Origin: JAAZMI01 sp964603615
Lineage (GTDB): Bacteria > Bacillota > Dethiobacteria > DTU022 > UBA8154
NCBI GenBank assembly: GCA_964603615.1
Contig: CAZRVU010000001.1
Location: forward strand, 62,001-126,000
DNA: 64,000 nucleotides
Direction: 5' to 3'
In this document: positions 25,965 to 34,969 of the stretch, piece after piece
Numbering within the stretch: the first letter of the stretch is position 1
Layout of the letters: each line of letters begins with the position of its first letter
Position numbers and translations under genes: made by a program
The notes under the pieces: generated by a model
What the model was told of the DNA's origin: nothing
Databases searched by the model: none
What the model saw: the letters and a program-made list of their open reading frames with translations, nothing else

Positions 25965-26966
25965 CTAGCTAGTTTTACTGACGGGCTGGCCGGTTGATGC
26001 CGCAGCCGTTTGGCTGGCCACAATTTCACCAAACTTGGGTCTTTTCGTCGCCCGGTCAATATACGGCACAAAAGCGTTCATAATCAAGATTGAGAAAGCC
26101 GTTCCTTCTGTGGGCCCCAGTCCAACACGGAATACTATTACTAAAATTCCGATTGCCGCACCAAAGATTAATTTGCCCGCGGGTGTGATCGGACTAGTTA
26201 CCCAATCAGTAGCCATGAAGAAAGCCCCGAGAAGTACTCCACCGGCCAAAACATGATAAAGAGGATTCTGACCGAAGATCAGGGCTACCACAAAAACTGC
26301 AATGATCATTGAAACTGGAATTTCCCAAGTAATGTGCTGTTTACACAAAAGGTAAATACCGCCCAGTATCAGAGCCAGGGCTGAAGTTTCTGCAAGAGCA
26401 CCACCAGGGAAGGCGAAAAACAAATTAACCAGACCAGGCATACCTGCTCCTTGTTTCAACAAGGCCAAAGGCGTGGCCTGAGTAACCATATCGATTTCCC
26501 CTAAATAAGGACGCAAAAAAGCAAAAGCAGAAGAAAAATAACTAAAGATTGGAATCAACAAAATAACAGATACCCGTCCGAACAAAGCAGGGTTGAAACG
26601 GTTCCAGCCCAGGCCGCCCATATATTCCTTGGCGATACCGACACCAACAAAAGTGCATAAGGCGGCAGTCCACCAGGCGGTGCTAGGTCCGAAACACAAG
26701 GCTACTAATAGACCCGTTACTAAAGCACTGCAGTCATGCAGGGAAGAAGGCTTACGCATCACTTTTCTAAACAACAATTCTGTTAACACGGCAGCAGCCA
26801 GACAGACTAGAATTAAAAAAACGGCATGCAGTTTGAAAAAGTAGATGGACACAAGTGTAACGGGACAAAGCGAAATTAAAACATCACGCATCGCATTGGA
26901 TACGGTGTCAGATGACCTCAGATGTGGAGATGAAGAAAGAGTTAAAGTCAGTTTCTTATCCGCCAT
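25965..26966 (-). CDS. rnfD: RnfD-like membrane subunit
   Basis: 333 residues with about nine or ten membrane helices. The block VTQATPLALL has T165, which matches the threonine that carries covalently bound FMN in RnfD and NqrB. NRFNPALFGR, TDWVTSPITPAG and FRVGLGPTEGTAF are further family blocks. RnfD is an integral subunit of the Rnf ferredoxin:NAD+ oxidoreductase, which pumps Na+ or H+. Here it is followed by fdnH, not rnfG. RnfG, E, A and B are absent from the window. AAGGAGGG precedes the ATG. The short C-terminal tail is Ala/Ser/Thr-rich. Confidence 0.9.
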   Translation of the reverse strand: MADKKLTLTLSSSPHLRSSDTVSNAMRDVLISLCPVTLVSIYFFKLHAVFLILVCLAAAVLTELLFRKVMRKPSSLHDCSALVTGLLVALCFGPSTAWWTAALCTFVGVGIAKEYMGGLGWNRFNPALFGRVSVILLIPIFSYFSSAFAFLRPYLGEIDMVTQATPLALLKQGAGMPGLVNLFFAFPGGALAETSALALILGGIYLLCKQHITWEIPVSMIIAVFVVALIFGQNPLYHVLAGGVLLGAFFMATDWVTSPITPAGKLIFGAAIGILVIVFRVGLGPTEGTAFSILIMNAFVPYIDRATKRPKFGEIVASQTAAASTGQPVSKTS

Positions 26967-27027
26967 ATTATCGTTTCCCTCCTTAACTGATTATTGGCAT
27001 TTGTTTCCTGCGGGTTTCAGCCCACAG

Positions 27028-28341
27028 CTAATTTTTAGCAGCCCGGGCTGCGGCGATCTGCCTTTTAGCTTCCCGCACGAATTGGACGATAGGACGGTTG
27101 GAGGGGCAAACATAGGTACATATCCCACATTCAAAACAATCCATGGCGCCCCACTCGTCTGCCAAATCAAAGCGGCCGTTTTCGGCATAAACACCGATAT
27201 AGTTGGGATATAAGAACATGGGGCAGTGGTCTACGCACTTCCCGCAGCGCACACAAGCCATATGCTCAGTATCCGCTACCATGGCTGGAGAAAAAATAAG
27301 GATGCCGCTGGAACCCTTGACAATAGGAATATCCAACCTGGATTGGGCCCATCCCGTCATCGGCCCGCCCATGATTATTTTTCCGGGTTCTCCTTTAAAA
27401 CCGCCACATTGTTCAATGATATGGCTAATGGGTGTACCGATTTTAGCCAGCACATTTTGTGGCCCGGCAGCACCGTCTCCTGTTACTGTTAGCACCCGTT
27501 CAATCAAGGGCTTGCCGTAGCGACAGGCTTCATAGACGGCAATACAGGTTGCTACGTTTTGCACCACTACTCCTACATCAAAGGGTAGTTTGCCCGGGGG
27601 CACTTCCCGATCCGAAACAGCTTTGATTAGCTGCTTTTCAGAACCTTGCGGGTATTTGACATCCAGGGCTACCAACTCAATATCTGCCTTACCGGCAATC
27701 TTGGAGTTCAGAGCCTGGATGGCGTCGGGCTTGTTGGTTTCAACACCGAAGATAATCTTTGGTGCGCTAACTGTTTTTTGTATCAAGCGAGCACCTTCCA
27801 GCAGTTTGTCGGTCATCTCCAACATCATGCGGTGATCGCAGGTAAGGAAAGGTTCGCATTCACAGGCGTTTACAATAAATAGATCGATGGCTCCGGGTGG
27901 ACTCAACTTTACATGTGTAGGAAATGCTGCTCCTCCCATGCCTACAATCCCTGCATCTTTAATAGCAGCCTTGATTTCATCAATGCTGAGCTTTGAAGTA
28001 TCACGTTCTTGCCAGGACGGTTCACTTTGTTTGGCATCAACTTCAATTACAACGCTTTCTACATTAGTGCCTGTGAAGTAAGGGCGGGGCTCCACTGCTG
28101 TCACCTTTCCGTCAACGCTGGCGTGAATATAAGCAGTAACAAAAGCATCAGATTCACCGATGCGCTGCCCAGCTTTAACTACATCCCCCGGTTTAACCAC
28201 AGCACGACACGGTGCCCCGGTATGCTGATGTAAAGGTATTATTACCTCTTTGGGCAGAGGGATGGCGGTGATGGACTTTTTTTCGGAAAACTCCTTATAA
28301 TGGGGAAGAAATGCTCCCCGTGAAAAAGTTTTTACCGTCAA
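27028..28341 (-). CDS. rnfC: RnfC-like NADH-binding subunit
   Basis: 437 residues. N-terminal barrel-like domain (PLHQHTGAPCRAVVKPGD), a NuoF-like NADH/FMN region (GMGGAAFPTHVKL, NACECEPFLTCDHRMM), SLBB region, then two [4Fe-4S] motifs: C363, C366, C369, C373 and C402, C405, C408, C412. No C-terminal extension. RnfC is the peripheral cytoplasmic subunit that exchanges electrons with NAD(H). The start is TTG 28341 with AGGAGGTG well spaced. It lies 55 bases after fdhE and 61 before rnfD in one operon. Confidence 0.93.
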   Translation of the reverse strand: MTVKTFSRGAFLPHYKEFSEKKSITAIPLPKEVIIPLHQHTGAPCRAVVKPGDVVKAGQRIGESDAFVTAYIHASVDGKVTAVEPRPYFTGTNVESVVIEVDAKQSEPSWQERDTSKLSIDEIKAAIKDAGIVGMGGAAFPTHVKLSPPGAIDLFIVNACECEPFLTCDHRMMLEMTDKLLEGARLIQKTVSAPKIIFGVETNKPDAIQALNSKIAGKADIELVALDVKYPQGSEKQLIKAVSDREVPPGKLPFDVGVVVQNVATCIAVYEACRYGKPLIERVLTVTGDGAAGPQNVLAKIGTPISHIIEQCGGFKGEPGKIIMGGPMTGWAQSRLDIPIVKGSSGILIFSPAMVADTEHMACVRCGKCVDHCPMFLYPNYIGVYAENGRFDLADEWGAMDCFECGICTYVCPSNRPIVQFVREAKRQIAAARAAKN

Positions 28342-28396
28342 CTAAATCACCTCCTGAAGATCAGAAACATTTAAAGTAATGCTCTGCCAACCCATT

Positions 28397-29260
28397 TTAC
28401 AATTTATACATCCAGTAACCAGTTCGCTTATAACCATTATTTTTACCGATTAGATCGAGATGTAGGGTTGACCAATCAGCTAACGCCACTTCTTCATTGC
28501 CTTCGCCGATATATATTTTTAGGTAGGATTTGCATTGCTCACAGGTATCAATGCGCAAATCCGGTTCCTCAGCAACTTCAATGATTTTTAATGCTTCTTG
28601 TTCTAGATTATCACAATAGGGACATCCGATCCGCCTGTACTGCCATCTCATCTGGCAGCATCCGCATATCAACTCCCGCTCCCGTCCCTGATCTTTTGCT
28701 ACTTGAACTAGTTGGCCCATAGCCGGCAGTTGACCGCAAAGAGGGCAATAACCCCTTCGCCACTGGTTTTCTTTCAGCAACTCCGCTACTTTCGATTTTA
28801 ATGGTTCTAGGGCTTTGGACAAAGCACTCCAAACTAAAAATATGGCGAGTTCTTTGTCATTTTCATTCATATTTAGATCATTAGTTTGAATATTATTGTT
28901 TTCGATGATCTCTTGGATAATCTTGCCTGCAAGCCCTTTCTTTCCCTGCAAAATTAACTGCATTTTTTGAGATTGCTGAACTATTTTTTCCGGCAAATTA
29001 GCCACGGCCAACGCGTCCACAATAGCCAGAAGGAGATTTGCAGCATGATCTATTGTTTTGTTATCAACTTCAATTATTTTTAAAACTGGAATACCTTTCT
29101 TTATTTCGGGCAGAATGTTTTCCCAATCATAAGCGGTTTGTTCTTTTTGTTCGCTTGATTCTGCAATGACAGTAGCTATTGTTTCCTGAAATTTAGCAAT
29201 TTCTTGAAGAAAAGGGCGGTCTTTTATCCAGTTTTTGATAGCTGCTTGTAAATCCCCCAT
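28397..29260 (-). CDS. fdhE: Formate dehydrogenase accessory protein FdhE
   Basis: 287 residues. Helical N-terminal half, then a metal-binding part with CPLC, CGCC, CPYC and CEQC pairs, the rubredoxin-like iron sites of FdhE. FdhE interacts with the Tat-exported catalytic subunit and is needed for active enzyme before export. Its position directly after fdnG supports this role. GGAGGT precedes the ATG. Confidence 0.92.
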   Translation of the reverse strand: MGDLQAAIKNWIKDRPFLQEIAKFQETIATVIAESSEQKEQTAYDWENILPEIKKGIPVLKIIEVDNKTIDHAANLLLAIVDALAVANLPEKIVQQSQKMQLILQGKKGLAGKIIQEIIENNNIQTNDLNMNENDKELAIFLVWSALSKALEPLKSKVAELLKENQWRRGYCPLCGQLPAMGQLVQVAKDQGRERELICGCCQMRWQYRRIGCPYCDNLEQEALKIIEVAEEPDLRIDTCEQCKSYLKIYIGEGNEEVALADWSTLHLDLIGKNNGYKRTGYWMYKL

Positions 29261-29327
29261 CTTGAACCTCCTTCATACGTCGGTCATGTTGTTAACGTAG
29301 CTTCAACAACACGAATTTGCCTATTAG

Positions 29328-29380
29328 CTTCTTGGTTTACAAGAAGATTGATTGGAGGCAAACCCGGGCCTGGGATTTGC
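29328..29380 (-). other. Two hairpins between fdnG and fdhE
   Basis: CTTCTTG/CAAGAAG with a 5-base loop (29328-29346), and GCAAACCC/GGGATTTGC (29358-29380). No T tract follows, so they may mark an mRNA processing or stability site that lets fdnG be expressed at a different level from the rest of the operon. Confidence 0.45.
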
Positions 29381-29418
29381 AATACGACCTGTTGTTGGGC
29401 TGTGATCTATCCCTATGG

Positions 29419-32400
29419 TTATGCCTTACAGATATTGATTAAACAAGCCTTTGTTTCTTGGATACGGGTATTGGGATCTCCGGCATCAATGGTCAAATAG
29501 TTGGTGCTGGGCCCCGTGCTTAAACCTTTAAAGCCCCAATTATACGGCATCCAAACCACTTCAACTTCTTTACCATTGATCATCATTGTTTTCATCCGGT
29601 TTGTAGCATGGGCCTTAACTGTTATTTCACCCCGTGCCGATGAAACCTTAACCCGGTCCCCGTTATTTATGCCCAGTTTCTCGGCTAATGTTACCGGAAT
29701 TTCAGCGATCGGTTCTGGATAAAGTTCATTGAGCCAGGTCATGTTGCGCGTGACCGATCCGGCACACCAGTGTTCAGCCAGGCTCGATGTCATCAATACG
29801 TATGGGAATTCATCTACCGTGCCGATAGGCTGGTACTCTTCCATCCCTTTGCGCGGGTATACCGTGCAGGGGTTAAAATGTACTGATGGGTGCAGAATAT
29901 TGGTCGTCGGGCTCTCTACCGGCTCATAGAATTCCGGTATGGGGCCATCTGCCGGAACCGATGATGAATCTCTCGGTAGCACGGCTTCGGGTTCGAAATC
30001 CTGATATTTCATGGCCAATAGACGTCCGACACCCTCACCAGACATTCTGAACGGTTTTTGCCCGTTCGGGGTATCTGGTCCGTGGGCGGCATTGGGAACG
30101 TCCGGAGTATCATATCCCGTCCATTTGCCTTGTTCTTCATCCCACCAGATTACTTTATTTTCTTCATCGTAAGGACGTCCTTCTAGATCACAGGAGGCCC
30201 GGTTATACAGTACTTTCATATTGCCCGGCCAGCTCCAACAGAAGCCCGGATAAATGCCCAAACCGCCCGGATCTGTCTGGTTGTCCCGCCGCTTGGAAAG
30301 GTTTTGATTATTGGCGTACACCCCAGCGTAAAGCCAGTTTCCGGAAGATGTAGTACCATCAGCTTTTAGCTCGCCAATGCCCTTATTCAACTCGCCCGTG
30401 ACCAGGTTATAACCATTGATCTCCTTGAGCACTGCTTCGGCAAAAGTAGGATTATCTTCTGTGGGATAATCCCAGGTAATCTTGAGAAGCGGCTCATCCT
30501 TGGCAGCCGTAGAACCGGCGTACAGATCACGGATATTTTGGAAGATCAAATCAATAATTTCCAGGTCAGGTTTAGCTACACCCGGCGGCTTAATGCCCGT
30601 ATAACGCCATTGAACCAGTCTTCCGGAATTACTCAGGGTGCCTTCTCTCTCCATAAAAGCTGCTGCCGGCAGGTAGATTACCTCGGTGTCGATCGTCTTT
30701 GGATCGGTTCCGGGTCTCTCCCAGAAACATGCTGTTTCTGTAATAAAAGGATCCTGCACGATGACCATTTCCATATTCGATAACCCGTCGAAGACTACGT
30801 TTAAGTTCGGTTGGGTCATGAGGGGGTTTTGCCCCACGCAATAAAGAACCTTCACCTTTTGTTCTGTGATGGCCGATTCAAACATGCTGAAAATGGAATA
30901 ATCAACCGTACCGTTCTTTTTGGGCAGCCAGTTAAAACAATATTCATTTTCTGGCGTAGCATGTTCAGCATACCAGGCTTTTAAAAGGTTGATTAAAAAA
31001 GTAAGTCTGAAGGTACCTGTGGAAGATGTCCAGGTATCCAATGTATCAACGTTATGGTTGGGCGGTCCAAGGTAACCAGGCAGGTACCCAAACAAGCAGG
31101 CCATATCTGTCGACCCTTGCACGTTAGGTTCACCACGCAAAGCGTTAATGCCGGTGCCCGGCTTTCCGATGTTTCCAAGCAGGAGTTGGACGAGTCCAAA
31201 ACCCCTAATATTTTGTACTCCAACAGTATGTTGAGTCATCCCCAGTGCATACATAACGTTTCCCGGCCGGTTTTTAGCCATGGTTTCTGCAACCAACTTG
31301 ATTTGCTCTTCGGATGCACCTGTGATTTCAGAAACCGTTTTAAGATCATAGCGCTTCAGAAAATCCCTGGTTTTGCTAAAAACACAGCGGGGATCATCAA
31401 TGCTTTCAGCTACCAAAGGTTTTCTATTTTCATTTAGTAGATAGCTCCAGGAGCTGTTGTCATACTTACGATCAGCAGCATTATAACCCGAGAACACGCC
31501 ATCATCGAAACCAAATTCTTCATTGACGAGGAACAACGCATTAGTTTGATTAAGGACAAAGTACTCATCATAAAGTTTGTTATCAATGAGGTGTTTGGCA
31601 ACGCCGTTTAAAAAAGCAATATCCGTACCGGGACGAATACGGACAAAAATATCTGCTACCTGCGAGGTTCTCGTATAGCGGGGATCAACATGAATGATGA
31701 CTGCGCCTTTTTCCTTGGCTTTCATGATCCACTTCATGGACATGGGGTGGTTTTCAGCACAATTGCTTCCTTCAATCAAAAAACACTTGGCATTTTTCAA
31801 ATCAACCCAGTGATTGGTCATCGCACCGCGTCCGAATGAGGCCCCCAAACTGGCGACCGTAGGACTGTGTCAGACCCGGGCCTGGTGCTCTAAAAAAGAT
31901 GCCCCGAGTGCCCTGGACATCTTTGTAAAAAGGTAGCATTCTTCGTTATTTACTTGCGCGCCGCCCAGAAAGCCTACTGCATCGGTGCGGTTCACTTTAT
32001 AGCTTTTACCACCCACCGTTTCTTCAGAGATCCAATTGTTGTCACGGGTATCCTTCATTTTTTGGGCAATTTTCTCAATGGCCGTATCCCAATCGATCTC
32101 TTGCCAGCGATCACTACCCGGAGCACGGTACAATGGGGTTACACCGCGCTGGTCAGAGTTTGCTACCTCCCACTGCGAAGCGCCCTTGCTGCAGAGCGCA
32201 CCTTCATTGATGACGTGGTCCGGATCTCCTTCCAGGTTGATCAACTTTCCGTCTTTTACATGACAGATCATACCACAGCCGCACGAACAAAAATTACAAA
32301 TGGAGGTATACTCCTTGGCCCTTTGGATTCTGCATTCATTTGATGCAGCTTCGATTGGCTGTACATTAAAGCCCCATTGGGTCAAGGACAGCCCGGCGCC

Positions 32401-32445
32401 AGTTGCTCCTACTAGCTTGATGAATGATCGACGACTCAGCTTCAA
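29419..32445 (-). CDS. fdnG: Formate dehydrogenase catalytic subunit, selenocysteine-containing, Tat-exported
   Basis: The gene is read through an in-frame TGA at 31870-31872, giving 1008 residues with selenocysteine at 192 (EHQARV-U-HSPTVASLGA; E. coli FdnG has HQARIUHGPTVASL). Twin-arginine signal RRSFIK at residues 5-10. The [4Fe-4S] ligands are C50, C53, C57 and C85. Molybdopterin or tungstopterin domains follow (FGRGAMTNHWVDLKNA; C-terminal dinucleotide-binding domain). It oxidises formate to CO2 on the outer face. TTG 32445 has AGGAGGGG upstream. The whole length matches FdnG/FdoG, so the stop is recoding, not a frameshift. Confidence 0.95.
31830..31872 (-). promoter_or_regulatory. Selenocysteine codon and SECIS hairpin of fdnG
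   Basis: The UGA is followed on the mRNA by a hairpin with arms GGUCGCC and GGGGGCC around an AGUUU loop, about 15 bases downstream. Position and size fit the bacterial SECIS bound by SelB. The bases after UGA (CACAGUCCUACGGU) are close to those of E. coli fdnG. Confidence 0.75.
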
Positions 32446-32583
32446 CTTTTTCCCCTCCTAAGAAAAACTTTTGTTTCTCCCGTAAAAAGCTTCTCTTTTT
32501 CCTTCTTGTCCCTCCTAAACAATGCTTTTTGTTCTTGTTTAGTAATACTTGTCCCCCCTCCTGCTAATAGTAAAAAATAATAC

Positions 32584-32620
32584 CCTTTTAACATGTTTGT
32601 GCTTCGTACATGCTAAAAGG
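32584..32620 (-). promoter_or_regulatory. Hairpin in the fdn operon leader
   Basis: Arms CCTTTTAACATGT (32584-32596) and ACATGCTAAAAGG (32608-32620), 13 bp with one mismatch and an 11-base loop. It lies in the roughly 215-base leader between promoter and fdnG. Downstream on the minus strand come three AGGAGGG-type stretches, only the last next to a start codon. It could be a regulator-binding site or an RNA control element. Confidence 0.5.
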
Positions 32621-32666
32621 CAGTAAAAACTTTAACCCTCTTTTGTTTTCTTTAAAATCCGTTAAA

Positions 32667-32695
32667 AGTATAGCATTTATTTTTTGTCATGTCAA
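32667..32695 (-). promoter_or_regulatory. Sigma-A promoter of the fdnG-fdhE-rnfC-rnfD-fdnH operon
   Basis: Minus strand: perfect TTGACA (32690-32695), 17-base spacer, TATACT (32667-32672). No other strong promoter was seen within the operon. Confidence 0.75.
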
Positions 32696-32737
32696 TATTG
32701 CCGCTAGCCAATCAGAAAGCCCTGTGTCTTAAGGATT

Positions 32738-33262
32738 TTACACTTTTTCCGGGGGATCATAATCAACACCAAATTTTTCAATTGTTAACTTTTTAATTTG
32801 CTGGTTTTCCAAAGGTTTATCTAGATGGTCTCTCTCCGTTTCCACAATTTTATCGACAACATCCATCCCCTCGATAATAACCCCAAAGGCGGCATACTGG
32901 CCATCCAAATGGGGTGCGTCAGCCACTGTAATAAAAAACTGTGAGCCGGCGGAATCTGGTAACTGTGAACGTGCCATAGAGATTACGCCCCGTATATGGG
33001 CTATTTTGTTTTTATGACCGTTTATGGCAAATTCCCCTTTAATAGCATAACCGGGACCGCCATGTCCGGAACCATGGGGGCAACCTCCTTGAATCATGAA
33101 ACCGGGAATAACCCGGTGGAAGATAAGTCCATCGTAAAAACTACTTTCCGCAAGGGCGATAAAGTTTCTGACTGTGTTGGGTGCATTGGACGGATCTAGC
33201 TCTACCTTAATCAAGCTGCCGTTCTTCATTTCGATTGTTACCACAGGTTTTGGCTTTTCCAT
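32738..33262 (-). CDS. ppiB: Peptidyl-prolyl cis-trans isomerase, cyclophilin type
   Basis: 174 residues with the cyclophilin core: FHRVIPGFMIQGG, GSGHGGPGYAIKGEF, MARSQLPDSAGSQFFIT and LDGQYAAFG. It speeds proline isomerisation during folding. No signal peptide, so cytoplasmic. GGAGATGA precedes the ATG. It is the last of three minus-strand genes just upstream of the fdn promoter. Confidence 0.93.
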   Translation of the reverse strand: MEKPKPVVTIEMKNGSLIKVELDPSNAPNTVRNFIALAESSFYDGLIFHRVIPGFMIQGGCPHGSGHGGPGYAIKGEFAINGHKNKIAHIRGVISMARSQLPDSAGSQFFITVADAPHLDGQYAAFGVIIEGMDVVDKIVETERDHLDKPLENQQIKKLTIEKFGVDYDPPEKV

Positions 33263-33286
33263 ATAATCATCTCCATTAGATTAATA

Positions 33287-33877
33287 TTATTCCGGGATTA
33301 ACAATATTTCCTCCAGTTCAGGCGAAGAGGCGATTCTAAACAAGGGGAACAAAGGGTTACGCCGGTAGAGTGCAAGTGTGCTTTCGTGTATGTTTTCAGA
33401 AGAAGCTGCAGTGCAGTCTTCAAGCAATATTACTTTGAAGTCATAGCATAATGCATCCATGACTGTAGAAAGAATGCAAAAATTCGTAGCGATGCCAGCT
33501 ATAACGCAAAGGGTGATCTTTTGTTCATGTAGTATTTTTTTAAGTTCAGTCTGAAAAAAAGCTGAAAAACGGGGTTTAGGAAGCCATAGATCCGTTTCTG
33601 GCTTATAATCGAGGCTGCCGGCTATTTCGGCTCCACGGGTGCCGGCTAAAGAATGCGGTTTCATACGGCCGCCGAAAATGAAATCCTGTTCGTGGAAAGC
33701 ATCTGTGGAAAATATTATGGGCCAACCTTTTTTCCTAAACATAGCGGTTAAAGTATTGATAGTAGGGACAATGCGCATAGCAAAAGGCGTTATGGGAAAC
33801 GGGTGATCAGGATCCAGATTGTCTTTTACCATATCAATAATTAGCAGAACCGGTTTGTCTTTAATTGGATGTTCCAC
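33287..33877 (-). CDS. Cysteine hydrolase, isochorismatase family
   Basis: 196 residues. Catalytic triad of the family visible: Asp in LLIIDMVKD, Lys in PKPRFSAFF and Cys in GIATNFCILST with a cis-peptide-type neighbourhood. Members include nicotinamidases and other amidohydrolases; the substrate here is not evident. The start is GTG 33877 after AAAGGACC. It lies 24 bases before ppiB and 30 after the HD gene. A second family member is at 63282. Confidence 0.85.
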   Translation of the reverse strand: MEHPIKDKPVLLIIDMVKDNLDPDHPFPITPFAMRIVPTINTLTAMFRKKGWPIIFSTDAFHEQDFIFGGRMKPHSLAGTRGAEIAGSLDYKPETDLWLPKPRFSAFFQTELKKILHEQKITLCVIAGIATNFCILSTVMDALCYDFKVILLEDCTAASSENIHESTLALYRRNPLFPLFRIASSPELEEILLIPE

Positions 33878-33907
33878 TTTATCAGGTCCTTTCGGATTGC
33901 AGTAAAT

Positions 33908-34492
33908 TTATGATAGGTTGCCTTTTAAATCCAGTTCTGCAGCTACAGTTTGCATTCCCCGGATGGTTTCTGTAATAATTTCTGTAAGGTCCATACCTAA
34001 AAGTTGTGCACCTTCTGTAATGATTTCCCGCTTAACTCCAGCCGCAAAATTTTTCTGTTTCCATTTCTTTTTTACTGATTTGGCCGTTAGATCCATGATG
34101 CTCCGGCTGGGTCGCACTAAGGCTGAAGCTGCGATTAATCCTGTCAGCTCGTCAATGGTATAAAGAACTTTTTCCATTCTTTCCTCCGGTTCCACATCAG
34201 AACAAATTTTCCAGCCATGACTCTCTACTGCTCTGATGTAATCCTCCGGCCACCCTTCTTCCTCCAATATTTCCCGTGTCTTAATACAATGTTCATCCGG
34301 ATATTTTTCATAGTCCAGATCATGTATAAGTCCTACTATACGCCATTTTTCCGGCTCTTTTTCGCCGAATTTTTCGGCGAAATGAGCCATTACTGCCTCT
34401 ACGGCTAAAGCGTGTTTGATCAAGGCTTCATCCTGGTTGTGCTTTCTTAATAATGCCCAGGCTTTTTCCCTGGTAGGATTCTTTGTTTCCAT
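33908..34492 (-). CDS. HD domain protein
   Basis: 194 residues from ATG 34492, which follows GAGGTG; a longer frame from 34522 lacks a ribosome site. HD-type motifs: KHALAVE with the first His, LIHDLDYEKYPDEH, VESHGWK. These fit a small HD hydrolase found widely in Clostridia. It probably acts on nucleotides or a phosphate ester; the substrate is unknown. First of a three-gene minus-strand run with the hydrolase and ppiB. Confidence 0.85.
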   Translation of the reverse strand: METKNPTREKAWALLRKHNQDEALIKHALAVEAVMAHFAEKFGEKEPEKWRIVGLIHDLDYEKYPDEHCIKTREILEEEGWPEDYIRAVESHGWKICSDVEPEERMEKVLYTIDELTGLIAASALVRPSRSIMDLTAKSVKKKWKQKNFAAGVKREIITEGAQLLGMDLTEIITETIRGMQTVAAELDLKGNLS

Positions 34493-34706
34493 GTTCACCT
34501 CATCCTTCCCTTTGGGAAACAACAGGTTATTATCTCTTTATTATCTCTTAATACTATTTTCGGCATTAATAATGATGATCCTTCATAAAATTATATATAA
34601 ATAGTATTTCCGTATATTTCTTTCTATGAAACAGTGCTGTAAATGTTTTCGCCCTTTGGACGGTGTCCAATTATCTTGTGAAGGCACGGAGGTCTGCAAA
34701 GAAAAA

Positions 34707-34761
34707 GCAGCCCTCCTCATCCCGCAGGGTGCCGGCCTGCAGATGCGGGGAGCCGCTTTTT
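34707..34761 (+). terminator. Long imperfect hairpin with T tract
   Basis: Arms around 34707-34729 and 34737-34756 pair imperfectly (GCAGCCCTCC... with ...GGGGAGCCGC) and are followed by five Ts on the plus strand. No plus-strand gene lies upstream, so it could end an unannotated small RNA. Confidence 0.4.
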
Positions 34762-34804
34762 AGCATTTCTACGAAGAGATAAAGCCCATGAACTTAAACT
34801 AGCA

Positions 34805-34864
34805 CTGGTTTAAAATTCTGGCATTCCTAAAAGCAGTTGGCGTTCTAGACCTAATTTAAACCAG
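34805..34864. other. Long-range inverted repeat downstream of the symporter
   Basis: CTGGTTTAAAATT (34805-34817) and AATTTAAACCAG (34853-34864) pair over 12 bases with one bulge. The repeat lies in a 447-base gap that holds no gene. It may be the 3' untranslated region of the symporter transcript or a small RNA. Confidence 0.4.
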
Positions 34865-34969
34865 ATTGCAGCAGCGAAAAAAGCAGATGCCCTGTGTAAG
34901 AACCAGTTAAACTACCGCTTTTACCGCTAATTCAGAAATTGCGGACCAAGTTGATAATAAGACCGTAAT

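Noticed and set aside
31870..31872. A stop codon splitting fdnG into two genes or a pseudogene
   Set aside because: The TGA is at the conserved selenocysteine position, the frame is the same on both sides, and total length matches FdnG.
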